Origin: Lota lota
Taxonomy: Eukaryota > Chordata > Actinopteri > Gadiformes > Lotidae
Assembly: GCA_026745465.1 (NCBI GenBank)
Contig: JACYXH010000209.1
Location: 122,501-186,500 of the forward strand
Direction of reading: 5' to 3'
DNA: 64,000 nt
Shown: positions 43,011-54,481 of the stretch, one piece after another
How positions within the stretch are numbered: position 1 is the stretch's first letter
How the letters are laid out: every line of letters starts with the position of its first letter
The notes under the pieces: generated by a model
Told to the model about the DNA's origin: nothing
Database searches by the model: none
Seen by the model: only the letters and a program-made list of their open reading frames with translations
Translations under genes and position numbers: made by a program

Positions 43011-44765
43011 TGTTCTACTTCATGTAGGCTACGCCGTCTAGGCTTCGCCTTATGGGCTTGTGCCTTGGACCGCTGAATGTGTCTTTGGCTCCGTGCTTTT
43101 ATATGCTTTACTGCGGAGCCCTAAATGCGGACCAATAGAAACGGGCGGGGATTACGCACACACCTACTCGAGCTGCTGAGAAGGATTCTCCGTCGGCAGG
43201 CCGACACTTTTTTTCTTTCCTGGTGGAATTCTGCATTCTAGTGCATTTGTAAGGGTGGAAAGACCAGAGTAAGAAGCACATAGAACATCGGTTTGAAAAA
43301 TGATGTGTATTCCTAAAAAATAAAAAAGCATATATTTATATATATACGTTTATTCTTTCCTGGTGGAACAAGGGTTGTGAGTGCAGCTCACACATAAATG
43401 GCAGACAACACAGAACACACACAATAACCCTTAATAACACTCAAAGTTAAAACAGTTCACACACTTTGTTGTACTGTACTGTATTAAAATAAGGTTAACC
43501 TAGAAAATGCTGAATTGATTTGATAGATTTACTGTAGTGTTTATAACTGTATGGTGGGATCAAGAGGAGCAGCAACATGTTAGGACGCGTTTTTCCGAGC
43601 TCTGCACGTGGAGAACTTTATTTACAAATTAAATTGATGATATAACCCCCCCTCCCACCCATAAAATTAGTCCTTCACTAGTCATATTTAACACCTTAAT
43701 AACTGTATGGAGAAAACGAAAAACATGATGTTGATGATGAAGAAGTCATACTAATTATAAACAAATCAAATAGTTTTCTACAAGCTCGGCCATATTCTGG
43801 TTCAACATGTCCCCAGGTACCTCTGAGATGATTTTCAAGTGTTTTCATTGGAGCATTTTTAATAATGTGTTACTGCCTCGTTCCGACGCCCCGCCCTCAT
43901 GTATAAAACCCTCCCTGTGTTTAGACAGCTGTATGCAAATTACCATGTGTCGTTCCCCGTATGTGATTGTCCCACAAATATGTAAATTACTATGTGTGAT
44001 TCCCCGGACGTGATTGGTTCCTGCATTGGAAACGCAGAGGATCCTGATTGGCGCGGAACCAGTCATCGTCCAATCCGGAGCAAGCAAAGCGGGGACTGAA
44101 GAGCGCTAAAGAGCGGCTTGCTCAACAGCCGGGGCAGCTAGGACTTTGAGCTCGGCCACTGAGCCTCTCTCTTATGTCGGTAGAGACGGTGAGACCTTAA
44201 TGAGTGGAAATGAGGAAAGTGAGCCACGTGTTAGCTAGCTGGGGACTGGGCCAGGATAAGAGCTCAAAGCAAACTGAAACACACGCAGCCTTTTATTTGT
44301 CAGCGACACTAGGAGCAGGGCTGCTGTTTCAACTGTGTATTTTGGAGTCCTCCTTTAGTTAGGTTTGTTTCTTTGATCTGAACAGCATCCAAATGGCACC
44401 TTTTTCCCCTTTGTAGTTCGCCTCCTCTATTTGTGTGTGTGTGGTTGGTTATCCAAGTTCCTTGTTAATAAATAACATTGCCAAAAATACCTGGTTTTAT
44501 GTTGCCTCCCCTTTCCCTAGCGAGCTGGGACGTAACACGTTAGATGTTGAAGTCATCCCAACACATTGCAATTGTTTTTGGCTTTGTCTCGCTTGCTGTC
44601 TATATATTATGAGAATAAATAAGTAGGCCCACTACATTTATAATGGTTAAAATAGCGTGTACAAAACTCTGTTAATAAGCATTTACCAACACTTAACTTT
44701 AAAAACAAAATACCATTTTGAAATTAATGAAATAATCAAACAGTCACAGAAATACCAGTTCGGTT
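43011..44765. other. No gene; promoter-like stretch near 43880-43940
   Basis: 43385-43550 is an inverted copy of the repeat at 19263-19470. At 43885-43935 a GC box (CCCCGCCCTC), TATAAAA and an octamer ATGCAAAT occur within 50 bp, with ATTGG boxes downstream, which could be a promoter or an LTR. No transcript can be traced from it. Confidence 0.35.
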
Positions 44766-44770
44766 TAGAA

Positions 44771-44776
44771 TTTATT
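44771..44776 (-). terminator. Polyadenylation signal of the two-exon TRIM
   Basis: AATAAA on the minus strand, about 293 bp after the stop at 45069. Conserved at 54168-54173 in the paralogous pseudogene. Confidence 0.6.
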
Positions 44777-45068
44777 GTCGTCTCGCCATTACACCAAATT
44801 ACAGAACTATCAATGCATCAATGAAAGTATCAAAACTATTGAATAAAAAGAGTTATATTTACAATCAATCAGACTAATTTGAACTTTGTAGAACCAGCTC
44901 AGTTAACCCTATGGAAGATCTTAAAAGACACTTCCTCTCATTGTACATCCATAGGTCCAGATGCATGTATTCCAAATGTACATCCAGATAACTGGTCATC
45001 ATCAACAAACGTTTCATCAAGAATTATAACCTGCATGTAAATCTCAGTCAGTCGGTCTACGTGTGTGG

Positions 45069-47269
45069 CTACAACCGACACAGAGACACTGAGGCACCTT
45101 CCCTGCATAACCCAACCCCAAGATAGAGGTCCTCCTGGGTGAAGGTGGCCTGGAAGGTGTGGATGTGTGTCAGTGTGTCTGAGGACCCTCCTACATCTGG
45201 GGACACTCTGTAGAAGGACAGAGTGCCATTAGGCCTGTCAAGATACACTCCTACTCTTTTAGAAGGCTCAGGGAGCTGCGGGACTGTTCTAATACCGTTG
45301 TGCCAGGCAGTGTAACCACCATCATGACAATAAAGAATCCAGGAATTGTGATTCCTTCCAAGCCTGCTTTCACCAGCTCTTCCTCTTCTTGTGATTCCTC
45401 TGTATGTCACGCCTATCTCAACACGGTGTTTCCTCTCTACCTCCCAGTAACAGCGGCCAGTCAGAGCCTCTCTACACAACACCTGGGGCCAGTATTCAAA
45501 TCTCTCTGGGTGATCAGGATACGACTGGTCCTCTCTAACCCACGTCACCTTTCTGTTGTCCTCAGACAGAGAGAGTTGTCTGTGGGCTGTGTTTGGGTCC
45601 AGTGTGATTTCAAAGGCATCTGACGGGAAAAAAAAAAAGACATGATTAGAATAATTACCATTATTATACACACTTTAACTTTTAAAAAGGTTCCAATACA
45701 GACATTGTAATACAACTTCAAAGAGACACCTGTACGTACCCATAAGTATACATACGTACAATTTCAAATAATGATTTTTCCCCCTAGTTCTAATAAAGAC
45801 CATCACCACTAATAGTAGTAGTTTAAATCCAACATGAAATAAATGCATCGTTATAATCATTTAATAAATATGTTATGTTATGTCTAATATGATAGTAATA
45901 ATTAAATTAATAAAGATTATATATCACCACAAATTATAGTAAGTAATACATTCATAATAATAAATAGGCCTAGTAAGAATGATGATAATAAAACAGTAGT
46001 CTAGAGTGCAATTTAAAATACACACAATAAAAACATTTTTTAAAGTTTGTATCATGATTGATTTTGTCCAATCATAACAACCACGCTACTATTTATCATA
46101 ATTAATAAATAACACTAAGAATACCTATTGTTTTACGGACTTCACCTACTGCTGTGTGGATGGACTTTCCATCTAAACAGTTGGTGTGTGTTGTGATGAA
46201 TCAAACGGATAAGACACTTACACTTCTTTAGAGTTGATTTCAGGACAGGCAGATTCTTCAAATCCATGTTCAGTGTCTCCTCCAGCTGATCAGCTTTGTA
46301 AAATCTTCCTGAGGAGAAGCTCTGCCTCGTATGACCGAGGACAGGAGGATCCTTCAGGGATCTGAAGGTCTGGAGGAAGTGGAGGTGGTCTTCAGTCTGT
46401 GAGAGATGCTTCACCTCTGTGCTTCTATTGGTCAGAACTTGTATTTCCTGCTCCAGCTCTTTGATGAGGTCTTCAGCTTCTTTCTCTGTGGATTTCAGTC
46501 TCTCTTTAACCGTTTGGTTGAACTCATCCTGCCACTTTTCAATAGAGCGCTTCAGAGCAGTGAAGACCTGCACACCATCAGCTATCTCTCTGTCTGCGTT
46601 TGCTTTGCTGCGGTCCACTGTGTCTTTAATCTCCTGAATCTTTCGTTGTCTCTCCTGGATCATCTGCTGAACTTCAGACTCTATCTTCCCCAGCTGGGCC
46701 GTCTTCACTTCATATTCCTCCTTTAGAGGTACAACAGGATGGGACTTGTGGTCTGTCTCTGTGCAGAACTGACACACACACACCTGTTCAGTCTGGCAGA
46801 AGAGCTCCAGAAGTCGGTCGTGTTTCTTACACATCCTGTCTTCCAGACGGTCCATAGGCTCGACCAGCCGATGTCTCTTCAGGCCTGCGACTCTCTGATG
46901 TGGCTCCAGGTGGGTTTGGCAGTAAGAGATAAAACACACTAGGCAGGACTTCACAGCCTTCAGCTGGGTCCCAGTACAGACGTCACAGGGAACTTCTCCT
47001 GGTTCAACACAAGGCTGCTCTTTTTCTTGTTCGGACCTTCTAAACTGATCAGCCATCTCTGATATGAAGGTATTAACCTGTAAATCAGGTCTTGTCTGGA
47101 ACAGTTTGTTACAAACAGGACATTTGTACTGGACTTGGCCATCCCAGAACCTTGTAATACAGGTTCTGCAGAAGTTGTGTCCACATGGTGTGGTGACTGG
47201 GCTGTTGAACACATCCAGACAGATGGGACATGAAAAGTTATCCTCAGACCAGGAAGAACTGGACGCCAT
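45069..47269 (-). CDS. Two-exon TRIM with NLR-type B30.2 domain
   Basis: Exon 1, 46222-47269 (1048 nt, phase 1), encodes RING (C14-C53 pattern, CPICLDVF...CPVC), two B-boxes, coiled coil and a tail ...LPVLKSTLKK. Exon 2, 45069-45619 (551 nt), follows acceptor TTTTCCCGTCAG and supplies a PRY-SPRY: LDPNTAHRQLSLSEDNRKVT, YPDHPERFE, CYWEVE, GVYLDRPNGTLSFY, YLGVGL. The spliced protein is 532 aa. This B30.2 is the stonustoxin-like type usually found at the end of fish NLRC proteins, unlike the single-exon TRIMs here. The hinge before exon 1's end carries a patch copied from a TRIM SPRY (RQSFSSGRFY) in place of the usual PTRDWTTVEVRPPSYVG. No stop interrupts the model. E3 ligase role inferred. Confidence 0.85.
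45620..46221 (-). other. Intron of the two-exon TRIM
   Basis: GT-AG, 602 bp, AT-rich. Its first 80 bp match the sequence after the NLR linker exon (4440-4522). The counterpart in the pseudogene copy is 590 bp. Confidence 0.75.
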
Positions 47270-47630
47270 TCCTAGAAATAAAAAATTATGAAAATTAAAT
47301 TACAGTTTTAACTATACGTTCTATGTTGTATACATGTAATAATGTGTTAAGAATAAGAAAAGTTAAGAACAAGACATCTTTCTTCAGCAGCAACACCATA
47401 CACAGGTTTTGAATATATAACTATTATATACTATATAGAGCAACAGGGATGGGGTCTGCATGCAGCTGGGCCTCAAAAAGGCCTGAAGCCTTATCTGAAC
47501 AGTTCTTCTGGAGAAATATCTGCTTTTTTTCCTGGATGAACGATCACCAAGAAGTAAATCTATTTCCTTTGTTCCTCAAATACCGCTTGCAGCGCCAGGT
47601 ACGTCGTAGCTAATCGATACTTAGATTAGA
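47270..47630 (-). promoter_or_regulatory. TRIM 5' flank, deleted subtype
   Basis: Has the CTAG acceptor and the ACAAGACATCTTTCTTC part, but lacks about 200 bp containing GCGGTGGTAGCGG. The plus-strand relic at 19254 has the same deletion, so the two form a subfamily with a different 5' region. Confidence 0.55.
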
Positions 47631-48017
47631 TTACACTTTACATACTACGGTGTGTAATAGTATCCCGGGGGCACCCCCAGGGTCCCCGGTTAACACCCGG
47701 TTTCGGGACCCATCCCTACTCACGCATGCGTCCTCCTCGTGAAGAACGCCCTGCTGCTTTAACACCAAACTAACTTTGTTAAAGTCCCGTGTTGGCCTCG
47801 CCTGGTCGGGTGCGCGACCCCGCGTGTGGCGCCGCGCTCCAAACAGGACGCCGAGCACCGAGCACGCGCTGGTGGAATCCGACGAGGCGACACAATAGAG
47901 CACGTGAAGGTTGGTTTCGCTAAGCATCAACATCACGTGTTCACACGGAGCGCAGGAGACCCGTGTGGGGCTAACGCTACAGTACAACATGGCGCACTGC
48001 AGACAGGACGGCAACAA
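47631..48017 (-). other. 128-codon ORF, third full copy of the unknown frame
   Basis: Same protein as 18495-18896 with a small internal deletion that keeps the frame. Function unknown; see the first copy. Confidence 0.25.
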
Positions 48018-48049
48018 TGAGGACTAGAGGTTCAATGTGTTGGACCCAC

Positions 48050-48140
48050 CTTGGAATGTTTCTGTCCCGGCTCTCCGCTTTAAAACGTCTTGTTCTTCGT
48101 CTCCGGAGAGGCTAACGCGTCCACGTCGTCTCTTCGTCAT
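48050..48140 (-). CDS. Candidate short first coding exon, copy D
   Basis: Encodes MTKRRRGRVSLSGDEEQDVL plus KRRAGTETFQ, ending AAG|GTGGGT. TATAAAG at 48193-48199 on the minus strand. Intact like the other three. Confidence 0.45.
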
Positions 48141-48435
48141 GTCGTCGCTTGGATTTACGTAAACTTCCGTGTCCTGAACAAGAGAGAGGGGTCTTTATAC
48201 AGAGCTCCAGGCTCGGGCCCGCCCCCTCTGTACGACACTTCCGGTCTGAGTTTGGAGTACTCCGGAAAAGACGATACGAACGTTCCATACACAGCCTCAC
48301 CGTTTCCTCTACTCTCACCGTGCGTGTGCGTTACGCCGCCGTCGTCGTTCGTTCCGATCTCGTTCACCGTTTGTCTGTCCGTCTCGATGGTTCTCTCCGT
48401 TCCTTCACTCTGTTTGTCCGTCGTCGTTTTCTCCG

Positions 48436-48690
48436 TTCTTTGTTTTTTTTTATTATCAAAAATATCAATTTGTATTTACATTATCATTCTGGTATAAATA
48501 ATAACATGCAACAATCACATACACACCCAAAATAATCCTGCTCACCATACACATCATACACAACATAACTTATACGCTATAAAAACAAACATCCTCCACA
48601 AAACAAAACAACATAAACATTAAAAAATAAAATAATAAATAAACATAAATACACATAATTAAACATTCTCTAAAAATGCATCTGTTTTTT
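48436..48690 (-). mobile_element. Non-LTR retrotransposon 3' UTR, copy 3
   Basis: The T-run at about 48440 is the inverted A-tail. The sequence matches the UTR of the copies at 17.9 and 20.8 kb up to the ATGCATTTTTAGAGAATG region, then stops. The join to the GC-rich block equals that in the other two blocks. Confidence 0.85.
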
Positions 48691-49814
48691 ACAAAATTTA
48701 CAAAAAGTAAAATGGGGTCATTTTCTGTGAAATAGCTACGGACTGTACAATATTTAATCAGTAGAATAGGTACATTCTCTACAATGTGTATTCAGTAGAA
48801 TAGTTAAACTCTCCCTCATTCTCTTTCCCTCCTCTCCCTCTTTCTCCCTGTCGCTCTTTCCCAGCTTCCCTCTCTCCCTTTCTCTCTCTACACTCCCCTC
48901 TCTCTCCCCCTCTCCCTTTCTCTCTCTAGCTCTATCCTCCCCTCTCTCTCTCCCTCCCTCTCCCTCCCTCTCTCCTACAGTGAAGCTGACTGTCATTGAT
49001 GTCTCTGTGTCAACAGCATTGGGCTTGTGTCTTCCAATCTAAATGTTCAGTTAAAGTTCATTTCTCTCTCCATCTCTCTGTCCCGTCTCCTCTTGTTCCG
49101 GTTTTTTATACGTTTAATGATATCAAATTGCAAACAACTACAGGACGTAGTCGTTTGTGTTCATTTTGATAACAATCAAAATCAGGCAGTGTGCCCCTAG
49201 CTTTAGATGGGGCCCCACACTGAGGTAACTTGACAGAAAGAGACACATTTGATCTCTAAACCCTGTTTCATTCTGTGTTGTTGTTTTTCATTTGTTTCTT
49301 TGGGCAGGCGTCACCATCTGTCGTCAGAACAATTTTCTAGTGAGTCATTTGTTAAACGTTTGTATCAATAAGCGTCTTACAGTGAATTCAGTTGAAAACT
49401 AATAAAAATGGATTAAACAAACCCTTTCCTACTTTTTTTTATTCTTGCATGCTTTTGCAGATAGAAGCTTCATGACCACATTTCAGAGCACCCATCACTG
49501 ATCCACAGCTACTCAGGAATATGTTGATGACTACTTTGTTGAGGTCCTTACGTTTAGGATTGCAGACCCATGCAGACGAGGTGTTTCTTCATCCTCTTCT
49601 AGAAGGCATGACCTCTACTTGATGCGGTGTCTCTGACCACAGCAGGGTTGCGTTGCCACAGCAGCCTGGAGGAAGCTCCTGCCAAGGCTGCAGGTGTTAG
49701 CCCTGAGGAGGGACAAGGCATGGCTTGGTGGGAGCCTCCCAGTGGTTCCACCTGGGACATGAGCCGAGAGTCGCAGCGCTTTCAAGTCTGCTGGATGGTT
49801 GGGAGTGTGCATCT
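48691..49814. other. Repeat remnants then no recognised feature
   Basis: 48691-49170 holds 36-bp minisatellite units, CT tract and the GTGAAGCTGACTGTCATTGA block. 49170-49814 has no recognised gene. A plus-strand frame opening at 49627 is unremarkable until it runs into the CCT tract. Confidence 0.5.
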
Positions 49815-50440
49815 CCCCCTTCCTCCTCCTCCTCCTCCTCCTCCCGTCCTCCTCTTCCCCCGCCCTCCCTCACCACCTCCTTCTACTTCCTCCTCCTCCT
49901 CCCTCGTCCTCCCTCCTCCTCCTCCTTCCCTCCTCCTCCTCCTCCTCCTCCTCTTCCCCTCCTCTTCCCTCGTCCTCCTCTTCCCCCGTCCTCCCTCACC
50001 ACCTCCTTCTACTTCCTCCTCCTCCAGCTCCTCCCTCATCCTACTCCACCCCCTCTCTCACCACCTCCTTCTACTTCCTCGTCCTCCTCCCTCGTGTCCT
50101 CCTCTTCCCCCCGCCCTCCCTCACCACCTCCTTCTACTTCCTCGTCCTCCTCCCTCGTCCTCCTCCCTCGTCCTCCTCTTCCCCTCCTCCTCCTTCCCTC
50201 CTCCGCCTCCCTCTCCTCCTCCTCCTCCCTCGTCCCCTCCTCTTCCCCCGCCCTCTCCTCACCACCTCCTTCTCCTTCCTCGTCCTCCTTCCTCACTGCT
50301 CACTCACCACCCTCCAACTCCTCTCCCCCTCATCCTCTCCACCCTCCTCCTCCAACCCTCACCTCCTCCTCTCCACCCCCTCCTCACCTCCCTCCTCCTC
50401 CACCTCCTCCTCATCCCACCTCCACACACACACAAACACC
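49815..50440 (+). repeat. (CCT)n-rich polypyrimidine tract
   Basis: About 620 bp almost wholly C and T on the plus strand (CCTCCTCCT, CTTCCTCGTCCTCC). All three plus frames are open over hundreds of codons (Pro/Ser/Leu), as are minus frames (Glu/Gly/Arg). Composition, not genes. Confidence 0.95.
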
Positions 50441-50522
50441 CCATGATGTCTCTCCAAGAAGCCCACAACTCGCTCACACTACACCCCCGACTCACAAGGA
50501 CCTGTTTTCCACTTCTCCTCCT

Positions 50523-50524
<2 letters not shown>

Positions 50525-50576
<52 letters not shown>

Positions 50577-50691
50577 ACACACACACACACACACACATAT
50601 CACACACACACACACACACGCATCACACACACACACACACACACACACGACACACACACACACTCTCACACACACATACACACATCACATA

Positions 50692-50726
<35 letters not shown>

Positions 50727-50728
50727 GC
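50525..50728 (+). repeat. (CA)n array with interruptions
   Basis: About 200 bp of CA with CGCATC, CTCTC and ATACAC breaks. Confidence 0.95.
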
Positions 50729-50739
50729 TGCGATAATGT

Positions 50740-51690
50740 GTGTACTTAACCAAAGCTAGCTCACTGAATGGGGAACTTCGGTTGTTCTCGTCTTCTGTTT
50801 CATAACGGTCGGAATGGAACGTCATTGGGCGACTTCCTGTTGGGCGTGCCGGTCAACGGCCACAGACGGAACGCTGGACTACTTGTTGATTTAGTTTGTG
50901 TTTTGTTTCTGTACGTTTTGTTTCTATCAGGGGAACAAGGCGCTAAACGGTGGTCCTCATTCCTCTGAATACAGTGAGGCCATTCTATTGGCTGATCTCA
51001 TCCTAGACATTTCTGTTAGGCGTTCTCCTGACTTTATTAAGTTGAATAAAGTCATGTAGAAACAACAAGGAATGTTGAGTGAATATGTGTTCCAACGAAT
51101 GTCCTCTTTTGATAAAGATGATGGTCATTATAGTTTTGTGTTTGTAGTTACAGGACTGACGTGGTTTGACTCATAAAAGGGAGGGGGGGGCTATATGCTT
51201 CTGATTGATAACAGACAATGATGATCTGTGTGTGTGTGTGTGTGTTTTGACTTGGGTTATGTTTCTATAATAGCAGGGTTATTTTCTTTTTTCATTTCTC
51301 TTTAATGAGTCATCTGGTTGCTTTATCGTGTTTCTTCCTCTTGTTACACCCTTTACAGGCAGGTATTCAGAAAGACAAACACACACACACACACACACAC
51401 ACACTATATAAGCAATGTTAGAGACAGTAAAAAAACACACACACACACTATATAAGCAATGTTAGAGACAGTTAAAAACTAGCAGTAGCCTACCAATATA
51501 CAATAATACTGCAATGGGCTTTACAAATAATACTAAAATAAAGTTCTGTTTTTACCTCTGTCGTGTTTTGTGCAGAAATTGTTTGGTTTGTTTTTCATAT
51601 TGTTTGATTATGTACTGATGAATCTGATGACAATATTTACTGTTAATGGGAGTGTGTGTGGATAACGGCTGGTTGAAGCAACCTGGCTCA
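50740..51690. other. No gene; second site of the CA-linked repeat
   Basis: 50760-51010 has a 66-codon frame of no known family. 51240-51560 repeats the 12960-13260 sequence with a short CA run at 51376-51404 and a second short copy. Confidence 0.45.
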
Positions 51691-51734
51691 CTGCAACCTT
51701 AACGCAGCGCCTTAGACCGCTCGGCCATCCTGAC
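51691..51734 (-). pseudogene. tRNA-Leu fragment (5' half)
   Basis: Only the 5' 44 nt of the Leu tRNA remain (GTCAGGATGGCCGAGCGGTC to the anticodon arm), and the anticodon loop is altered (AAG). The variable and T arms are gone. Confidence 0.85.
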
Positions 51735-51876
51735 ACGTAATTGGAAATGTACCACTGTGGATCGTTGCGTAAATTTCGTTAAACTTGTCATGGAAATCAA
51801 AGACTGCTTCTTGCTCACAGACACTGACTGCTCCTAAAGGAACAAGACGTTGGTGACTGTGGGTCAATGTCAAACA

Positions 51877-51948
51877 CTCCCCGTCGGGGAATTGAACCCC
51901 GGTCTCCCGCGTGACAGGCGGGGATACTGACCACTATACTAACGAGGA
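51877..51948 (-). tRNA. tRNA-Asp (GTC)
   Basis: Complete and identical in all stems to the copy at 2035. The sound member of this array. Confidence 0.92.
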
Positions 51949-52021
51949 CCTGTTGGAATGAGAACACCGCGACATTAGTAAGCGCATTGACTTCCACATG
52001 TCTTTATTTTTCAATAATCAA

Positions 52022-52074
52022 GCATTGGTGGTTCAGTGGTAGAATTCTCGCCGGTTCGATTCCCGGTCAATGCA
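52022..52074 (+). pseudogene. tRNA-Gly with an 18-nt internal deletion
   Basis: Acceptor, D arm and T loop are present, but TCTCGCC runs straight into GGTTCGAT. The anticodon loop, its 3' stem and the variable region are lost. Internal A and B boxes remain, so it could still bind TFIIIC. Confidence 0.92.
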
Positions 52075-52244
52075 AGGCACAACTTCAGATCAGTTTTAAA
52101 ATGCATCTTCAACATTGTGTGTGAGGTCACCTCTTTCTGAACATCTAACTGCTGATGAGGCAAACTAAACTTTTGATTATCCTTTGATACCAAAAGGACA
52201 TCATGATGGTGATTTCGCTTGTCCTTAGCCGTCCACAAAAGTTC

Positions 52245-52327
52245 TGTCAGAAGTGGGATTTGAACCCACGCCTCCAGAGGAGACTGCGACCTGAACGCAG
52301 CGCCTTAGACCGCTCGGCCATCCTGAC
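52245..52327 (-). tRNA. tRNA-Leu (CAG)
   Basis: Complete 83-nt class II tRNA with all stems paired; anticodon CAG. Confidence 0.93.
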
Positions 52328-52477
52328 ACGTAATAGAAATTTTCCAAGAGTGGATCGTTGCGTGAATTTTTTCATTAAGTTTGTCAAGTACAAAGATCGC
52401 TTCTTGCTCACAGACAGACTGACTGCTCCTAAAATACAACTTTGATAGTATTGGTGACTGTGGGTTAACGTCAAAAA

Positions 52478-52549
52478 ATTCCCATCGGGGAATTGAACCC
52501 GGTCTCCCGCGTGACAGGCTGGGATACTGACCACATATACTAACGACGA
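52478..52549 (-). pseudogene. Decayed tRNA-Asp
   Basis: Still reads GTCACGCGGGAGACC and TTCAATTCCCCGATGGGAA, but has substitutions in the acceptor (TCGTCGT), a C to G change with an extra base in the D arm (TATATGTGG), a stem mismatch (CCCAGCC) and a missing T-stem base. Confidence 0.88.
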
Positions 52550-52774
52550 ACTGAGAATGAGAACACACCTCGACATTAGTAAGCGCATTGACGTCCATCA
52601 GCAGTTTAGTTTTTGTCCGACAAATTCAATTCTGGGACCCCAAATTCTTGAGAAAGCAAGCATTGATAACGAGGAGCCGTGGGGTTCCAGTAATCCTTGA
52701 CCTGAGCAAATTCTTTGAGTCCTGCAGGTGTTAATGTGTGTTGGACAAATTGTATGACAATTATTTCCAATCAA

Positions 52775-52844
52775 GCATTGGTGGTTCAGTGGTAGAATTC
52801 TCGCTTGCCACGCGGGAGGCCTGGGTTCAACCCCGGCCAATGCA
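52775..52844 (+). pseudogene. tRNA-Gly, T-arm damaged
   Basis: 70 nt. Acceptor, D arm and GCC anticodon are kept, but the T arm is CTGGGTTCAACCCCGG with a shortened loop, and loop base 32 is changed. Probably inactive. Confidence 0.75.
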
Positions 52845-53006
52845 AGGACACTTTAGATCAGTTCTGAACGGCAACTGAAATGCCTTGCTCGATGTCACTC
52901 TGAACATCAAGCTGATGAGTGTGAACTAAATTTTAAAGAGTGATTTGATATCAAAAGTGTATTTCAAAAATGATTTTCCCTTGTCCTTAGCCATCCTCAA
53001 AAATTC

Positions 53007-53088
53007 TGTCAGAAGTGGGATTTGAACCCTCCGCTCCAGTGGAGACTGCGACCGTACGCAGCGCCTTAGACCGCTCGGCCATCCTGAC
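53007..53088 (-). pseudogene. tRNA-Leu with destroyed anticodon loop
   Basis: 82 nt. The anticodon arm reads CTGCGTACGGTCGCAG, one base short and without CAG. The variable/T-stem border (CGGAGGG) is also altered. Confidence 0.88.
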
Positions 53089-53229
53089 ACGTAATTGGAA
53101 AAGTACCACTGTGGATCGTTGCGTAAATTTGGTTAAACTTGTCATGGAAATCAAAAACTACTTCTTGCTCACAGACACTGACTGCTCCTAAAGGAACAAG
53201 AAATTGTGACTGTGGGTTAATGTCAAACA

Positions 53230-53302
53230 CTCCCCGTCGGGGAATTGAACCCCGGTCTCCCCGCGTGACAGGCGGGGATACTGACCACTATACTAACGAG
53301 GA
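53230..53302 (-). tRNA. tRNA-Asp (GTC) with one extra base
   Basis: 73 nt, with an extra G after the anticodon stem, giving a six-base variable loop. All stems pair and the anticodon is intact. Function uncertain. Confidence 0.75.
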
Positions 53303-53375
53303 CCAGTTGGAATGAGAACTACGCGACATTAGTAAGCGCATTGACGTCCACATGTCTTTATTTTTCAATAATCAA

Positions 53376-53445
53376 GCATTGGTGGTTCAGTGGTAGAATT
53401 CTCGCCTGCCCATGGGAGGCACGGGTTCGATTCCCGGTCAATGCA
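53376..53445 (+). pseudogene. tRNA-Gly, anticodon arm damaged
   Basis: 70 nt. The anticodon region reads CTCGCCTGCCCATGGGAGG, so the ACGCGGG 3' stem is lost. D and T arms are close to normal. Confidence 0.8.
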
Positions 53446-53502
53446 AGGCACACTTCAGATCAGTTTTAAAATGCATCTTCAACATTGTGTGTGAGGTCAC
53501 CT

Positions 53503-54021
53503 GTAGCTCCTCCAGTGACAGGCATGAGGCAAGAGATCTTGATTTGTATACAGGGTTTTATTGCTGGTCAACCCGTGAGAACTGGGTTAAAGAAAGAAAA
53601 AATACATTAACAAAAATAATGCCATGTGCATGTCTCACACATCCGGCTTTACAATCAACTCACACAACTAGACACTCCATGCACATTTCACACCAAAAAT
53701 GACCCACGTAAACACAAACACCCTCAGCAAAATAACTAGTCAACAAACCTCATTGCTGCTTATCACACAGAGGTGCTTAACGTCCTTTTAAATGTCCTTT
53801 ATCTTCTTCGGTAAGTATGCACTTGAACACGGTAACAGTGGAAAATAATTCGCTCATGCGGTCAAGTTTTCCCTCGGTGCGTCGCTAAAAGGCGCTCAGG
53901 TGACAACACTCGGGCGGAACCAATAATTAGTTCCGTCTTGTTGTAACATACAATTCAGAATAAATTAAATAATAAAAAGTGCAAATACCTCAAATAAACT
54001 AAAGTGACAGAGGCAGTTAAA
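53503..54021 (-). mobile_element. 519-bp insertion with a 6-bp target duplication
   Basis: The conserved Gly-tRNA flank GTGAGGTCACCTCTTTCTGA is split: TCACCT occurs at both 53497-53502 and 54022-54027, with unrelated sequence between. The minus strand of the insert has AATAAA near 53558-53564. Ends TTTAACTGCC and GGAGGAGCTAC show no inverted repeat. A short retroelement or LTR-like insert is likely; the family is unknown. Confidence 0.75.
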
Positions 54022-54481
54022 TCACCTCTTTCTGAACATCTAGAGTAAGGAGAATGTAGCTATTCTATTGAATACATATTACCAAACACTTAACTTTGAA
54101 AACAAAATACCCTTTTGAAATTAATGAAATAATCAAACAGTCACAGAAATACCAGTTCGGTTTAGAATTTATTGTCATCTCGCCTTTACACCAAATTACA
54201 GAAAACTATTAATGCATCAATGAAAGTATCAAAACTATTGAATAAAAACAGTTACATTTACAATCAATCAACATCACAAATTTTAACTTTGTAGAACCTG
54301 CTCAGTTAACCCTATGGAAGATCTTAAAAGACACTTCCTCTCATTGTACATAAAGATGTGTCTCATTGTAAAGATGCATGTATTCCAAATGTACATCCAG
54401 ATAACTGGTCATCATCAACAAACATTTCATCAAGAATTATAACCTGCATGTAAATCTCAGTCAGTCGGTCTACGTGTGTGG

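Noticed and set aside
43880..43940. snRNA-type promoter (octamer ATGCAAAT)
   Set aside because: The octamer lies downstream of a TATA box, and no snRNA or PSE follows within range; kept only as promoter-like sequence.
48754..48996. 80-codon Glu/Arg-rich minus-strand frame
   Set aside because: A CT tract read backwards; repeats match the 24.75 kb cluster.
49627..50759. 369-, 344- and 215-codon plus-strand open frames and several minus-strand frames
   Set aside because: They lie in an almost pure C/T tract followed by CA repeats. All frames are open at once, so openness comes from composition.
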